Positions 9,109-19,601 of a DNA stretch of 64,000 nucleotides are shown in pieces (position 1 is the stretch's first letter; each line of letters begins with the position of its first letter). A program made the translations under genes and the position numbers. Source of the DNA: Candidatus Poseidoniaceae archaeon (GTDB lineage Archaea; Thermoplasmatota; Poseidoniia; Poseidoniales; Poseidoniaceae); NCBI GenBank assembly GCA_949373095.1, contig CASIBY010000009.1, positions 37,290 through 101,289 on the forward strand, read 5' to 3'. Under the pieces are notes generated by a model. The model was not told the origin of the DNA. It made no database searches and worked only from the letters and a program-made list of their open reading frames with translations.

Positions 9109-10746
9109 TCAAGACCGTTTTGCTGCGGCTTGGAGTAGTCCTAGGAATGGCGGACTAGGGCGATGAGGTCGGGATTTGAATTCAGGGTGATATTGAACAC
9201 CGACGTAATATGGATGCTCAGCGAGTTCGAATATCTCACATCGTTGGCCAGATTCGTCCTTACCAACGAAGACCAAACCTGCTGATTCAATACGTTCAAT
9301 CAAGTCTGGATTGACCTCATAACGATGTCGATGTCGTTCAACAACTGCATCGCCAGGCCCATAGAGGTCCCGAATAGCGCACTTCTCGACCTGCCAGAGC
9401 GTTGGACGGCTTCCTAACCTCATGGTCCCACCAAGATGTGTTTTGGAAATCTCGGGCATGAACACGACCGCTGCATGCTCGGGGTTGTCTTCAAACTCCG
9501 TTGAGTTCGCTCCTTCCATTCCAAGGACGTTACGGCAGAATTCAATGGTTGCAACCTGTAGACCAAGGCAAATTCCAAGATAGGGGACCTTGTTGGTTCG
9601 AGCGTGGTGTGCAGCGAGAATTTTCCCTTCCACTCCTCGGTCACCAAAGCCACCGGGAACAAGAATTCCGTGAGCACCCTTCAACAAATTCCAAGCGATG
9701 CTGTGCTCCTCTGAGGATTCTTTGGCCCATGAGGACTCAAGATGGCTCGCCTCTATCCAATCGATAACCAATTTACGGTTAACGGCCATGGATGCGTGTT
9801 GTAGACTTTTGATTACGGAAAGATAAGCATCAGAAAGGTCGGTGTACTTCCCGACCATTGCAATGTGTACTTCTTCGGAAAGCGTATCGACATGATGAGC
9901 CATTTCGCTCCATTCCTTCAGCAGGTTGGTGTTCTTACAATCAACGCCAAGGATCTCACAAAGTCCCTGCTCTTGTAACATAAGAGGTACGTGGTAGATG
10001 TTAGGGACATCATGTGTAGACATGACAGCTTCGGGCTTCACATGACAGAAGGCAGCAAGTTTGTTTCGAGTTTCATCATTCAATGGTTGTGAAGAACGAC
10101 AAACGAGAATATCAGGAGTGATTCCAAGCCCACGCAATTCCTTAACCGTGTGTTGTGTTGGTTTTGTCTTTTGTTCACCAACAGGACCGAGAACGGGAAC
10201 CAGCGAAACATGAACGAAACTAACATTTTCTCTTCCAACTCGGAATTGGAATTGACGTAGAGCCTCAACGTATGGGGCCGATTCAATGTCACCAACGGTT
10301 CCGCCAAGTTCGATAATGCAAGCGTCAGGCACTTCCCCACTACCGTCTGCAGGACGCATTGCAACATCCTCAATCCAGTCTTGCACAGCATCCGTCACAT
10401 GAGGAATAACTTGGACGGTTTTGCCCAAGTAGTCACCACGACGTTCAGCCTCAATTACCTTCGAATAAATTTTTCCAGTTGTGAGGTTGTTGTCCTTTGA
10501 GAGATTAATGTCAAGGAAACGTTCGTAATTTCCAAGGTCCAAGTCCACTTCTCCACCGTCATCGAGAACGAAAACTTCCCCGTGTTCAAAGGGAGACATG
10601 GTGCCAGCATCGCTGTTTAGATAGGGGTCAATCTTGATGGAAGTGACCTTGAGGCCAGCGCTTTTGAGAAGAACACCGATGCTGCTTGCGGTAACGCCCT
10701 TTCCTAATCCAGAAAGCACACCTCCGCTAACAACTACGTATTTCAT
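9109..10746 (-). CDS. pyrG: CTP synthase
   Basis: This enzyme makes CTP from UTP, ATP and glutamine. The 545 residues comprise an amidoligase domain starting [17 protein letters not shown] and containing [23 protein letters not shown] as characteristic blocks, and a class I glutamine amidotransferase domain with the nucleophile in YLGICLGLQ and the His-Glu pair in VQYHPEF near the C-terminus. Length and motif order are normal. It is divergent from tdh at 10897, so the 150 bases between the two starts should hold both promoters. Confidence 0.97.
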   Translation of the reverse strand: MKYVVVSGGVLSGLGKGVTASSIGVLLKSAGLKVTSIKIDPYLNSDAGTMSPFEHGEVFVLDDGGEVDLDLGNYERFLDINLSKDNNLTTGKIYSKVIEAERRGDYLGKTVQVIPHVTDAVQDWIEDVAMRPADGSGEVPDACIIELGGTVGDIESAPYVEALRQFQFRVGRENVSFVHVSLVPVLGPVGEQKTKPTQHTVKELRGLGITPDILVCRSSQPLNDETRNKLAAFCHVKPEAVMSTHDVPNIYHVPLMLQEQGLCEILGVDCKNTNLLKEWSEMAHHVDTLSEEVHIAMVGKYTDLSDAYLSVIKSLQHASMAVNRKLVIDWIEASHLESSWAKESSEEHSIAWNLLKGAHGILVPGGFGDRGVEGKILAAHHARTNKVPYLGICLGLQVATIEFCRNVLGMEGANSTEFEDNPEHAAVVFMPEISKTHLGGTMRLGSRPTLWQVEKCAIRDLYGPGDAVVERHRHRYEVNPDLIERIESAGLVFVGKDESGQRCEIFELAEHPYYVGVQYHPEFKSRPHRPSPPFLGLLQAAAKRS

Positions 10747-10896
10747 GCACCATCAACGGGCTTTTAGGCCGTCGCGCCTCCCTAATCAACATACCTCAAC
10801 ATCAGCGTTGTTTTGCAATCTCAGCGAACGATTGTGGAAAACCGTTTGAGCGAAGGATGAAAAGGTGTCCGATGTGAACAGAAACGAGGGCGAGCC

Positions 10897-11952
10897 ATGA
10901 ATCATCTACCCGATACCATGGCTGCTTGGACGAAAACCCAAGATGAGGTGGGGGGATTTACCCTCGAAGAGCATCCTGTGCCTGTTCCGAGCCCAGGAGA
11001 AGTCCTGGTGAAGACCCAATCAACCTCAGTTTGTGGAACTGACCTCCACATATGGAAATGGGATGAATGGAGTCGGAACAACGTCCCCCTTGGAACCGTA
11101 ACCGGCCATGAAACGAGTGGGATTGTTGTCGCATTAGGAGAAGGCGTCAAAACCCATGCAATCGGGGACAATGTAGCCATTGAGTGTCATCTTGCCTGTT
11201 GGAATTGCCCACGTTGTGATGAAGGGAATGCTCACATTTGTGAAAACGGTTCGATTTTTGGAGTTCATGGAAACGGCGCATTTGCACCATATTTCACCGT
11301 TCCATCAGTCAATGCACGTCATGTCCCCACTGGACTAGACCCTGGCCATGCATCCATCCAGGACCCATTGGGCAACGCAATTCACACTCTCACAGGAGGG
11401 CCCATTGAAGGTGCAACCGTTGCGGTTCACGGCCTCGGACCAATAGGGCTCTTTGCAGTGAATGCCGCCAAAGCCATGGGAGCGGCCATGGTGATTGGGA
11501 TTGATTGGGACAACCAATACCGAATGAATCTCGCAAGAGAATTAGGAGCTGATTTAGTGCTCGGTAAGGACGATGATGTTGTGAAGAGGATTCTTGAAGC
11601 CACCGATGGTCGAGGCGTTGACAACTCATGCGAGTTCTCAGGCTCGCCTGCTGCTCTATCCAATGCTATTCATTCAACAAGGATGGGTGGTTACGTAAAC
11701 ATCCTCTCAGTTTATGGTCAATCAATGACAGAGATTCCGATGAATGAAGTAGTATTCCGCTACCTTCATTTGAAAGGAATCAACGGCAGGAAAATGTGGT
11801 CAACATGGGACAAAATGCACGCTCTTTTGGAACAAGGCAGCATTGACATAGACCGAATCCTCACGCATAGAATGCCTGTTTCCGAATTTAAGGAAGGAAT
11901 CGCATTGGCCCTTTCTGGGGAATGCGGTAAAGTTGTTTTAGACTTTGATTAA
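10897..11952 (+). CDS. tdh: L-threonine 3-dehydrogenase, zinc-dependent
   Basis: This enzyme oxidises threonine to 2-amino-3-ketobutyrate with NAD+. The 351-residue medium-chain dehydrogenase has the catalytic zinc cysteine in SVCGTDLHIWKWDEWS (the WDEW segment is typical of Tdh), the GHETSGIV loop, a structural zinc loop with four cysteines (C..NCPRC.......C), and the Rossmann glycines VHGLGPIGLFA. No kbl partner is adjacent. It ends convergently with the HMG-CoA synthase gene, overlapping by 4 bases. It fits the amino-acid-degrading lifestyle suggested by the peptidases and the leucine cluster. Another zinc alcohol dehydrogenase activity is possible but less likely. Confidence 0.85.
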   Translation: MNHLPDTMAAWTKTQDEVGGFTLEEHPVPVPSPGEVLVKTQSTSVCGTDLHIWKWDEWSRNNVPLGTVTGHETSGIVVALGEGVKTHAIGDNVAIECHLACWNCPRCDEGNAHICENGSIFGVHGNGAFAPYFTVPSVNARHVPTGLDPGHASIQDPLGNAIHTLTGGPIEGATVAVHGLGPIGLFAVNAAKAMGAAMVIGIDWDNQYRMNLARELGADLVLGKDDDVVKRILEATDGRGVDNSCEFSGSPAALSNAIHSTRMGGYVNILSVYGQSMTEIPMNEVVFRYLHLKGINGRKMWSTWDKMHALLEQGSIDIDRILTHRMPVSEFKEGIALALSGECGKVVLDFD

Positions 11953-13520
11953 GCCCCAATCCATCGGTACCTTCGGGCGCCCTCATCGACACCTTCGTCA
12001 CCAATTTCAACCAGAGCAAATTCACCTTGAGGTTCAACAACGCTGTTATCTTGAACCCCTTTGTGGAGTTTTTCATAGGTCGTATGATCAATCGCAATTC
12101 TGCCAGCAAGTCGCTCAAAGAGATGCCAGCGAGAAACAACTTCTCTCCATCTCGGGCTCACCGTACCGCTGAAGACCTTGGCTTTAGCACCCGAGCCGTA
12201 ACCGCACAAACCGAATTTGGTATCGTCCAGGTTACTGTTATCCTCCAAGTCGGATTCGAAGGTTGACATCAAAGCAAGGAAAATTGAACCTGTATACTGG
12301 TTTCCGATCAAGCTACTCGCACGCTGACCTTTCTCAATCCGGCTCGCATGGAATTTAATGTATTCTGGAGTTTTTGAAATTGCCCGACGATATGCATCCA
12401 TGTCTTGCTCCCATTTTTCAACGAGGCTTTCGTTGTCTGAGGGAGGTAATTCGGGCATAGGTCCAATGTTCTCTGCGACATTGACCCACATCTCGCTGTC
12501 TTGACGGTCATGACGGAAGACATCAGGGAACATTCGCTTTGCTTGGAATGCATAAGGAAGATGCATGATAATTCGTGACCATTGTTCGGTGAGTTTTTCG
12601 TCCTTCACAGGGTCAAATATTCCCTGGCGAGCAGCTTTTTTGGTGTAGTCGTGGAAAGCTTGGCGAACTGCTGTCTGGTAGCACCGATTGGAAAATTGGC
12701 CATCAAAAATGGGTTCGTCACGATGAACGCTTACGGACTCCTCACCGTGGGCAAAGATACCAAGTTTTCTCACAGTGGATTCTGGAAGATGACGAATCAT
12801 GCGTTCGATAAGCCCTTTCTTCACCGATTGGCCCGTTTCTTGAGCCAATTCAAGCACGTTTGTAATCACTGACCGAATGGTAACCTTTCGGCGTGGCTTG
12901 AAAAAGTCGTGAACAGGAGTGGTTGAAACTCCTATGCAATCCGGAATTTCCAGTAAGCGAGGGTTCCTTCGAATCAATAGGGCACCACCTCCAGCACCTT
13001 GCGTGTACTCACCTGAGGACTCCAAAGCATACTTTGCATTGTCAGAGAAGATAACCACGCCCAATCGTTCATCGGTTTCATTTGAGCGAGCCACCCAGTC
13101 AAGTGTGGTGTGCATTGCATCAACTGCTCCAATACATGCAAACGTCATATCAACAACATCACAGGTTTGAAAACAGTCTTTTCCAAAGCGTTCTGAGTAG
13201 CGTTGTGTCAGCATATCGAGAATGTATGTTGCGGTTGGTTTCGCTCCGTCAAGGGCGGATTCAGTCCCGAGATACATTCGGCCAATATCTCTGGGATTAA
13301 TCCCGTTACGGTCGATCAATTGCATTACAGCCATCGCCCCCATTGTCGCTGTATCTTCGTGCGCATCGGGTATGGCCATGGCCTCAAGTCCGAGCCCCTT
13401 ACTCAATTTGCCGTAGTCGGCACCTCGTAAAGTTGCGAAATCCTTCATATCCATGTAAAGGCGAGGAAAGTGAATGGCAATGTCATCAATGCCAACCGGT
13501 GGTTCACTGCTGTGTTCCAT
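11949..13520 (-). CDS. Hydroxymethylglutaryl-CoA synthase
   Basis: This enzyme condenses acetyl-CoA with acetoacetyl-CoA to HMG-CoA, feeding the mevalonate pathway and archaeal isoprenoid lipids. The 523-residue thiolase-fold protein has the catalytic cysteine in DMTFACIGAVDA, the EYTQGAGGGALLI segment and a C-terminal GSGAKAKVFSG that matches the GSG(S/A) block of the family. It is longer than the compact archaeal HMGCS of about 350 residues and nearer to eukaryotic and bacterial forms. An AT-rich TATA-like stretch (about 13563-13577) upstream suggests its own promoter despite lying downstream of the chaperonin gene. Confidence 0.88.
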   Translation of the reverse strand: MEHSSEPPVGIDDIAIHFPRLYMDMKDFATLRGADYGKLSKGLGLEAMAIPDAHEDTATMGAMAVMQLIDRNGINPRDIGRMYLGTESALDGAKPTATYILDMLTQRYSERFGKDCFQTCDVVDMTFACIGAVDAMHTTLDWVARSNETDERLGVVIFSDNAKYALESSGEYTQGAGGGALLIRRNPRLLEIPDCIGVSTTPVHDFFKPRRKVTIRSVITNVLELAQETGQSVKKGLIERMIRHLPESTVRKLGIFAHGEESVSVHRDEPIFDGQFSNRCYQTAVRQAFHDYTKKAARQGIFDPVKDEKLTEQWSRIIMHLPYAFQAKRMFPDVFRHDRQDSEMWVNVAENIGPMPELPPSDNESLVEKWEQDMDAYRRAISKTPEYIKFHASRIEKGQRASSLIGNQYTGSIFLALMSTFESDLEDNSNLDDTKFGLCGYGSGAKAKVFSGTVSPRWREVVSRWHLFERLAGRIAIDHTTYEKLHKGVQDNSVVEPQGEFALVEIGDEGVDEGARRYRWIGA

Positions 13521-13586
13521 GAGCTTTCGGTTTTCAGTAGGCTATTTGAAAGGGTGGACTGTAAAAATAAACAAATGCTCTATTTT

Positions 13587-15179
13587 TCATTCCCCGTCCA
13601 AACCGTCTGGGATGGTTGGATCTTGTTTTGCCCAAAGAACATCGTCGATGCGAAGAACGGAGAGCGCCGCTTCTGTTGCTCCAGCAAGGACCTGGCGAGT
13701 GATGCGTAGGGGTTCAACAACTCCTTTCTCTTTCATATTTGCAGGTCCACGAGCAATGACGTCCAAGCCGATACAATGAGCCTCTTCTGAGGTTGAAGTG
13801 CTTTGTTCCGCAACGACACGAAGCAAGGTATCGAGAGGGTCCAAACCTGCATTCTCGGCAAGAACTCGGGGGATGACTTCCAAGGCATCAGCAAAGGCTT
13901 CAACCGCAAGCTGTTCCCGGCCTGGGATGGTTTCAGCATGACGTCGGAGGAAACGTGCAAGGGCAATTTGCGTTGCTCCTCCACCAGGTAAGAGTTCAGG
14001 CTCTTCAAGTAGTTGGCAGGCAACACCCAAGGCGTCTGCAAAGCAGCGTTCTACTTCACCAACTGCTTCGTTAGTTGAGCCTTTTGCAATGAAGGTTGCA
14101 CCCCCTTCTTCAGTGTCAACAATCCAGTGCATTACTCCGTCCCACCGCTCGTTTCGACTCTCGATAAAAACTCCCAAGTCGCTCTTTTGCAAACCTTTGA
14201 TATTGTAACCTAGGACAGCACCTGTTCCACGAGCAAGCAGGTCCAAATCTGAACGAGACACTCTACGATATGCTTGAATTCCTGCGTGACTCAATGCTTG
14301 ATGCATATCGTCGTCAATTCCTTCTTTGCAGGCGAGTAGGGTCACCCCGAGTTCAACGAGAAGGTCAACTTGGGCATCCAGAATCTCCTTTTCCTTGGCT
14401 CTAAACGATTCAAGTACACCGGGTCCACTCACTTTTAAGTTGACATCGCTCATCATGTTTCGACGTTCTAGACCACCATCAACGAGGGCAACCTTTCCTG
14501 CCTTGAGCAATTTTGGCATGCTATCTATTGCTCTCTTTTTCGCCAAAACCAAACCAGTGACGAGATGAGAATCGGTCATACTGCCCCCAGTTTGAGTGAG
14601 GACTTTCACACGAGTTGGGTCTGCAATCACACCGTCTGAACCGATTGCAACAATTGCTTTAGCGGCCTCAATGGCTAAGCCTGCAAGATGGAACTGCATG
14701 GCTTCGTGAATTTTTCCTGCAAGCGAGGTTACAGCAGCTTGGTGTTGCATGACTTCGTTCGCCTGCAGAGTTAATGAAGGAAAGTGACCCCGACAGGCTT
14801 CTTCTGCAAACCGATAACCACGTGCAATAGCCGAGGGATGTACTCCTTGTAGGACAAGTTCCCATGCATTTTGAAGCAGTTCTGCTGAAAAGAGAACGGC
14901 ACTTGTTGTACCGTCCCGAGCGATGCGGTCTTGCGTTGTTGAAGCGTTGATGAGCATCTTTGCAACCGGATGTTCAACCTTAGCTGATTCAAGGACTGTC
15001 ACACCGTCGTTGGTGACCATCGTACGGCCTTCGTCGTCAATAAGGAGCTTATCTTGCCCTCGGGGACCTAACGTGGTACGTACTGCACCTGCAAGAGCCA
15101 GGGCAGCCGTGATGTTGTTCCTAAGGGCTTCACGGCCAGTAGTGCGAGTCGTTTCCTGAAGGATAGGAACTTCGCTCAT
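13587..15179 (-). CDS. Group II chaperonin (thermosome) subunit
   Basis: This is an ATP-driven double-ring protein-folding chaperonin of the cytoplasm. The 530 residues show TLGPRGQDKLLID, NDGVTVLE, the nucleotide-binding DGTTSAVLF and the ERCFADALGV block that carries the second catalytic Asp, followed by LPGGGATQIALA. It is divergent: DGTT is preceded by Arg rather than Gly, and the usual C-terminal GGM repeat is absent. ATG 15179 (MSEVPIL) is preferred over an ATG at 15197. It is the third gene of an operon after the Hsp20-like gene and dnaK, 59 bases after the dnaK stop. Confidence 0.92.
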   Translation of the reverse strand: MSEVPILQETTRTTGREALRNNITAALALAGAVRTTLGPRGQDKLLIDDEGRTMVTNDGVTVLESAKVEHPVAKMLINASTTQDRIARDGTTSAVLFSAELLQNAWELVLQGVHPSAIARGYRFAEEACRGHFPSLTLQANEVMQHQAAVTSLAGKIHEAMQFHLAGLAIEAAKAIVAIGSDGVIADPTRVKVLTQTGGSMTDSHLVTGLVLAKKRAIDSMPKLLKAGKVALVDGGLERRNMMSDVNLKVSGPGVLESFRAKEKEILDAQVDLLVELGVTLLACKEGIDDDMHQALSHAGIQAYRRVSRSDLDLLARGTGAVLGYNIKGLQKSDLGVFIESRNERWDGVMHWIVDTEEGGATFIAKGSTNEAVGEVERCFADALGVACQLLEEPELLPGGGATQIALARFLRRHAETIPGREQLAVEAFADALEVIPRVLAENAGLDPLDTLLRVVAEQSTSTSEEAHCIGLDVIARGPANMKEKGVVEPLRITRQVLAGATEAALSVLRIDDVLWAKQDPTIPDGLDGE

Positions 15180-15238
15180 GCACTGGCCACCTGCCACTTA
15201 CCCATAAGCCAAACGCATGAAGCGTAGAGCAGTTGAGT

Positions 15239-17122
15239 TCAGTCTTCGTCTTCAACGACTTCAAAGTCAGCGTCAACAACATCGTCATCAACGCTGATGT
15301 CTCCGTCCTCGCCGCTCTCTTGTTGGGCCATCTCTGCTGCTGCTGCCTCGTAAAGTTTCGTTGAAACTGCATGCATGGCTTCTTCAATTTCTTTGACCTT
15401 AGCTTGAATTGCTGCGTCGTCCATTGCATCGATGTCAATCGGTTTACCGTCATCATCTTGAACCATAGTTTCCAACTCATCCAAGTGAGCCTTCACAGGG
15501 TCGATTTCACTGTCATCCAATTTGTCAGCGGACTCGTCAAGGGTACGACGTGTTTGATATACGACTTGGTCGGCCATATTACGCAACTCGACCTTACCCT
15601 TTCGGCGTTGATCCTCTTCAGCAAACTTCTCTGCTTCAGCAATTTTACCCTGGATTTCATCTTCGGTCAGCGAGGTTGCAGATTCAATCTTGATGGACTG
15701 TTCTTTGCCTGTCCCCATGTCCTTTGCACTGACGTTGACAATTCCGTTTGCGTCAATGTCGAAGGTGACTTCAATCTGAGGGATACCCCGAGGTGCAGGT
15801 GGAATTCCAACCAGTTGGAACTGGCCAAGCGTAACGTTGTCTTTAGCGAACTCGCGCTCACCCTGCAACACATGGATTTCAACCGCTGGTTGGTTGTCCG
15901 AGGCAGTGGAATAGATTTCAGAGCGTCGGGATGGGATGGTTGTGTTTCGTTCAATCATGGTTGTCATGACGCCACCAAGGGTTTCAATTCCCAAGGTAAG
16001 AGGCGTGACGTCAAGTAGAAGAATATCTGAAACACCTTCATCTCCGGCAATAATACCTGCTTGAAGTGCAGCACCAAGAGCAACTGCTTCATCAGGGTTA
16101 ATTCCCTTGTAAGGAGGCTTTCCTGCTTCCTTTTCTACAGCCTCTTGGACCGCAGGAACTCGAGTTGAACCACCAACAAGAATTACCTTGTCAACGTCAC
16201 CTTTCTTAATGCCAGCATCTTTCATTGCTTGACGAGTAGGGACCATGGTTTTCTCAACAAGTTTTGCAATGAGATCTTCAAATTTAGCACGACTCATTGA
16301 CATATCCATGTGGACGGGTTGACCGTCAGCCATGGAGATGAAAGGAAGATTGATTTGGGTTTGTTGTGTTCCTGAGAGTTCAATTTTAGCCTTCTCAGCA
16401 GCTTCCTTCAATCGGGACATAGCTTGCTTATCCTTTGACAAATCAATACCGGTTTCTTTCTTGAATTCAGCAACCATCCAATCGATGATTTTCTCATCAA
16501 AGTCATCTCCACCAAGTTTGTTATTTCCAGCAGTGGCTTTGACTTCTATCTGAGGTTGACCGTCAACTTCGTAAATTTCAAGGATGGATACGTCGAACGT
16601 ACCTCCACCTAGGTCGTAGACGAGGATGGTTTGGTCCTGGGTCTTGTCAACACCGTATGCTAATGCAGCTGCAGTTGGTTCGTTGATGATACGAAGAACC
16701 TCGAGTCCTGCGATTCGGCCAGCATCTTTGGTGGCTTTTCGTTGTGCGTCGGTAAAGTATGCAGGGCAAGTTATGACCGCTTGAGTGACTTCGTGTCCAA
16801 GGTATGCCTCTGCTTCCGCCTTGAGCTTTTGGAGAATGAAAGCTGAAACCTCTTGAGGAGTGTATTCTGTCCCATCAATCTCAGTCTTCCAGGAGGTACC
16901 CATGTGTCGCTTCACTGAAATCATAGTTCGGTCGGTGTTGGTTACAGCCTGTCGCTTTGCAGTTACACCGATGAGACGTTCTCCACCGTCTTTGGCAAAA
17001 GCCACAACGGAAGGAGTTGTTCTGGCGCCTTCTGCATTCGGAATAACAACCGGTTCTCCGTTTTCGATTGTTGCCACACAGCTGTTTGTTGTTCCTAGGT
17101 CAATTCCAATTACTTTACTCAT
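15239..17122 (-). CDS. dnaK: Hsp70 chaperone DnaK
   Basis: This is an ATP-dependent cytoplasmic chaperone. The 627-residue protein has GIDLGTTNS (residues 5-13), the Hsp70 signatures [13 protein letters not shown] and [14 protein letters not shown], a substrate-binding domain and an acidic tail ending in [12 protein letters not shown], very like bacterial DnaK. It is flanked by an Hsp20-like gene 19 bases upstream and by the thermosome downstream. No dnaJ or grpE is in the window. AGGAAGTG sits just before the ATG as ribosome-binding site. Hsp70 in archaea is generally attributed to transfer from bacteria. Confidence 0.97.
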   Translation of the reverse strand: MSKVIGIDLGTTNSCVATIENGEPVVIPNAEGARTTPSVVAFAKDGGERLIGVTAKRQAVTNTDRTMISVKRHMGTSWKTEIDGTEYTPQEVSAFILQKLKAEAEAYLGHEVTQAVITCPAYFTDAQRKATKDAGRIAGLEVLRIINEPTAAALAYGVDKTQDQTILVYDLGGGTFDVSILEIYEVDGQPQIEVKATAGNNKLGGDDFDEKIIDWMVAEFKKETGIDLSKDKQAMSRLKEAAEKAKIELSGTQQTQINLPFISMADGQPVHMDMSMSRAKFEDLIAKLVEKTMVPTRQAMKDAGIKKGDVDKVILVGGSTRVPAVQEAVEKEAGKPPYKGINPDEAVALGAALQAGIIAGDEGVSDILLLDVTPLTLGIETLGGVMTTMIERNTTIPSRRSEIYSTASDNQPAVEIHVLQGEREFAKDNVTLGQFQLVGIPPAPRGIPQIEVTFDIDANGIVNVSAKDMGTGKEQSIKIESATSLTEDEIQGKIAEAEKFAEEDQRRKGKVELRNMADQVVYQTRRTLDESADKLDDSEIDPVKAHLDELETMVQDDDGKPIDIDAMDDAAIQAKVKEIEEAMHAVSTKLYEAAAAEMAQQESGEDGDISVDDDVVDADFEVVEDED

Positions 17123-17141
17123 AATGTTTCACTTCCTTTTT

Positions 17142-17846
17142 TCAAAAGATGGGGATCCCACCGTCATCCTCGTCGTCATCATCGCTGTTGTCTCCAACGT
17201 CAATGTTGACTTCGCTTACAGTGGGAATATCGTCGTCACTTACAGATGACTCAAGGGCTTTTCCTTGGGGAGTTAATTTGAGTGTGATGTCGAGAATACC
17301 GTTGTTTAACGTCCAATCTACGACGTCATCACACGGATGCGGCAACTGAACCAAAGCCAAAGGAGCAGGTTGAGTCGTGCGCATGATTTCAATTTGAGAA
17401 CCATCTTTGATGAGCTCAATTTCTAATTGCTCGGTTTCAATGTCCCCTTTGAGGGTGAAATCAATAGTTACAGACATATTCCATCCGTCAAGATAAATAT
17501 CTTCGGTAGGGAGTTTGAGGGTCTCTTCATTACTTTCAAGAGCACTTGGGTCAAGTTCAACCGGCGCAGCAGGAGATGCGTCCACCCGAACATCAACGCC
17601 GAAATTCTTCAGCATGTCTTCAAGAGAGCCTCCAGATGAGAACAGTTTGGCAATATCCGACATGTCGAGATTGAAGTTTGCATCTCCTTTGGCTAGCTGT
17701 TCTGGGTCCAAACCGAGCGCTCCGACTTGGTCACGAATTTGGTTCAAAAGGCCACGCAGTTGGTCTCGCTTGAAGGGAATCCCCATGCTTGAAAGCATCT
17801 CTTCAAGTTTGTTTAGCAAGTCCTCTTCCCACTTGTCGTCCGCCAT
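17142..17846 (-). CDS. Hsp20-like (alpha-crystallin/CS fold) protein
   Basis: This 234-residue acidic protein has a helical N-terminal half with a GIPFKRDQLRGLLNQI segment, and a beta-rich region at about residues 115-205. There, WNMSVTIDFTLKGD, a central LVQLPHP and NNGILDITLKL follow the strand pattern of Hsp20/CS domains. It ends in an Asp-rich tail (SDDDDEDDGG). It is the first gene of an operon with dnaK and the thermosome, so a small heat-shock or co-chaperone role is inferred. It is longer than typical Hsp20, and the N-terminal half is not recognised. Confidence 0.65.
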   Translation of the reverse strand: MADDKWEEDLLNKLEEMLSSMGIPFKRDQLRGLLNQIRDQVGALGLDPEQLAKGDANFNLDMSDIAKLFSSGGSLEDMLKNFGVDVRVDASPAAPVELDPSALESNEETLKLPTEDIYLDGWNMSVTIDFTLKGDIETEQLEIELIKDGSQIEIMRTTQPAPLALVQLPHPCDDVVDWTLNNGILDITLKLTPQGKALESSVSDDDIPTVSEVNIDVGDNSDDDDEDDGGIPIF

Positions 17847-17897
17847 TCACTTCACCACTACTTAACCATCGGTTGTATAGTGTCCACCATGGCACTC

Positions 17898-17906
17898 CAT
17901 ATAAAT
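17898..17906 (-). promoter_or_regulatory. TATA-box candidate for the chaperone operon
   Basis: On the minus strand ATTTATATG lies about 52 bases before the ATG at 17846. It follows directly after the terminator hairpin of the preceding gene, so a fresh promoter is expected here. No heat-shock operator is recognised. Confidence 0.45.
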
Positions 17907-17927
17907 CTAATGAAGTTCAAACCTTTC

Positions 17928-17971
17928 AAAAAAGCAAGGCTCAGCCTCATTACTAAGAAATTTAGAGCCTT
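17928..17971 (-). terminator. Hairpin terminator after pepA
   Basis: Reading the minus strand after the pepA stop, AAGGCTC (17971-17965) pairs with GAGCCTT (17942-17936) around a 22-base loop, followed by GC and six T (17933-17928). It separates pepA from the chaperone operon. A run of seven T on the other strand makes it nearly symmetrical. Confidence 0.5.
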
Positions 17972-17998
17972 TTTTTAGCGTGCCTTAGCAAAAAAACT

Positions 17999-19492
17999 TC
18001 ATTCGCCGGTAATGAATTTCACAAGTGTGCGAACATGAACTCCAGTGGCCCCGTGATTGACCATTTTGTTGGTCTTGGCACCCCAGTAGGTTCCTGCAAT
18101 GTCCATGTGAGCCCATGGAATATCTTCTGCATCATCGCCTTCGCCACGCTGAGGAACGAATTGCTTGAGGAATGCAGCAGCAGTGTTTGCACCTCCATAG
18201 CGTCCTGCTCCAAGGTTACGAGTATCAGCGATCTTTGAGTTTGTCATCTCCTTTTCAAACGCAGGGAGAAGGGGCATTGGCCAAGCCAGTTCACCAACTT
18301 CCTTGCTGGTTTCATGGATCCGAGTACGGAAATCATCATCGTTTGACCAGAGACCTGTTGCTTCGTGACCAAGTGCAACGACGCATGCTCCTGTGAGGGT
18401 TGCAAAGTCGATGATATATTCTGCATCAAAGTCAGTTCCTGCCTTCCAAAGCCCGTCTGCAAGAACAAGACGTCCTTCAGCATCGGTGTTGAGAATTTCA
18501 ATGGTTTTACCCGAGAGCGTCTTGATGACGTCCCCTGGGCGCTGAGCATTTGCTGCTGGCATGTTCTCAGCCATACATGTGATGCCTACGACCTTCTTGT
18601 CGTAGGCAATGGCTGCGAGAGCTTGCATGGTACCAAACACCGTTGCGGAACCGCCCATATCGTACTTCATCTCATCCATGTTTGCACCAGGCTTGAGAGA
18701 TATACCTCCGGTGTCAAATGTGATCCCCTTTCCAACCAATATTGGGTGTCGTCCTTTCTGGTCACCGTTGAGTGTGAAGATGACCATGCACGGTTTTCGG
18801 GATGAACCCATACCAACTGCGACAAGTCCACCCATTCCATGGCGCTTTGCAGTTTCGTAATCAATGACTTCAACCTTGACATTGTCGTATTCATCAGCCC
18901 ACTTCTCAGCCATCTCAGCGAAGGCCATAGGGTACATGTCGTTTGGAGGACAGTTTCCTAAGTCTCGCGAAAGATGTACGCCAGACACAACTGCCCTTGC
19001 TCGGTCAATAGCAAGAGAGAGGGTGGATGCAACGCTTTCGTTACAGTTAATTCGAGCAGTCAATGGAGTTTTTTCGTCATCTTCGTCGGTTTTCTTGTAA
19101 AGGTCATACTTGTAATCCCTCATCATCATTCCTTCAGAGAAGGCGATGATTTCATCAACATCCGATGTATGAAACACGACGGTTAATTCCGAATCGTGGG
19201 ACTTTTTGTGCTGTGCAACAACGGTTGCACCTGCATCTCGGTAGGTTTGAGTTGTGCTCTTTTCTTCCTTTCCAAGTCCAACGAGAATCGCTTTTCCGCC
19301 TTCTGTACCGTACAACGACATGATGCTGTTTGCTTTCCCTTTGAAATCTCCTTCACTCAACACTCGGTTGATTTGGCTCTTGAGGGCTGCTGGGACGCCT
19401 TCTGCGTTATCCGTAATCGTTTGTGCGCCCTCAAAAAGAGGAAGTACAAGGGTGCCGTTGATGTTGTTTCCTGAACTCACTGTTACTTGCAT
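17999..19492 (-). CDS. pepA: Leucyl aminopeptidase (M17)
   Basis: This cytosolic metallo-aminopeptidase releases N-terminal residues from peptides. The 497-residue protein has the M17 metal and catalytic blocks: GKGITFDTGGISLKP, KYDMGGSATV and NTDAEGRLVLAD, the family signature. Two divalent metals are expected, held by the Lys, Asp and Glu of these blocks. ATG 19492 with AGGTG seven bases upstream is preferred; an in-frame GTG at 19501 also exists. It sits downstream of the M14 peptidase gene, consistent with peptide use as food. Confidence 0.95.
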   Translation of the reverse strand: MQVTVSSGNNINGTLVLPLFEGAQTITDNAEGVPAALKSQINRVLSEGDFKGKANSIMSLYGTEGGKAILVGLGKEEKSTTQTYRDAGATVVAQHKKSHDSELTVVFHTSDVDEIIAFSEGMMMRDYKYDLYKKTDEDDEKTPLTARINCNESVASTLSLAIDRARAVVSGVHLSRDLGNCPPNDMYPMAFAEMAEKWADEYDNVKVEVIDYETAKRHGMGGLVAVGMGSSRKPCMVIFTLNGDQKGRHPILVGKGITFDTGGISLKPGANMDEMKYDMGGSATVFGTMQALAAIAYDKKVVGITCMAENMPAANAQRPGDVIKTLSGKTIEILNTDAEGRLVLADGLWKAGTDFDAEYIIDFATLTGACVVALGHEATGLWSNDDDFRTRIHETSKEVGELAWPMPLLPAFEKEMTNSKIADTRNLGAGRYGGANTAAAFLKQFVPQRGEGDDAEDIPWAHMDIAGTYWGAKTNKMVNHGATGVHVRTLVKFITGE

Positions 19493-19601
19493 GGTGTTCA
19501 CCTAAAACTCCGACTCTCTTTTCCCTCTTGAAACCTCGTCCTGAATTCAATGAAGATTCCGTCATGAGAAGGGCCTGTCACTCGTGAAAAAAGAGAGTCA
19601 A

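Noticed and set aside
15371..16018. 215-residue open frame antisense to dnaK
   Set aside because: It is the mirror of a strongly conserved gene and has no recognisable domain or start signal.
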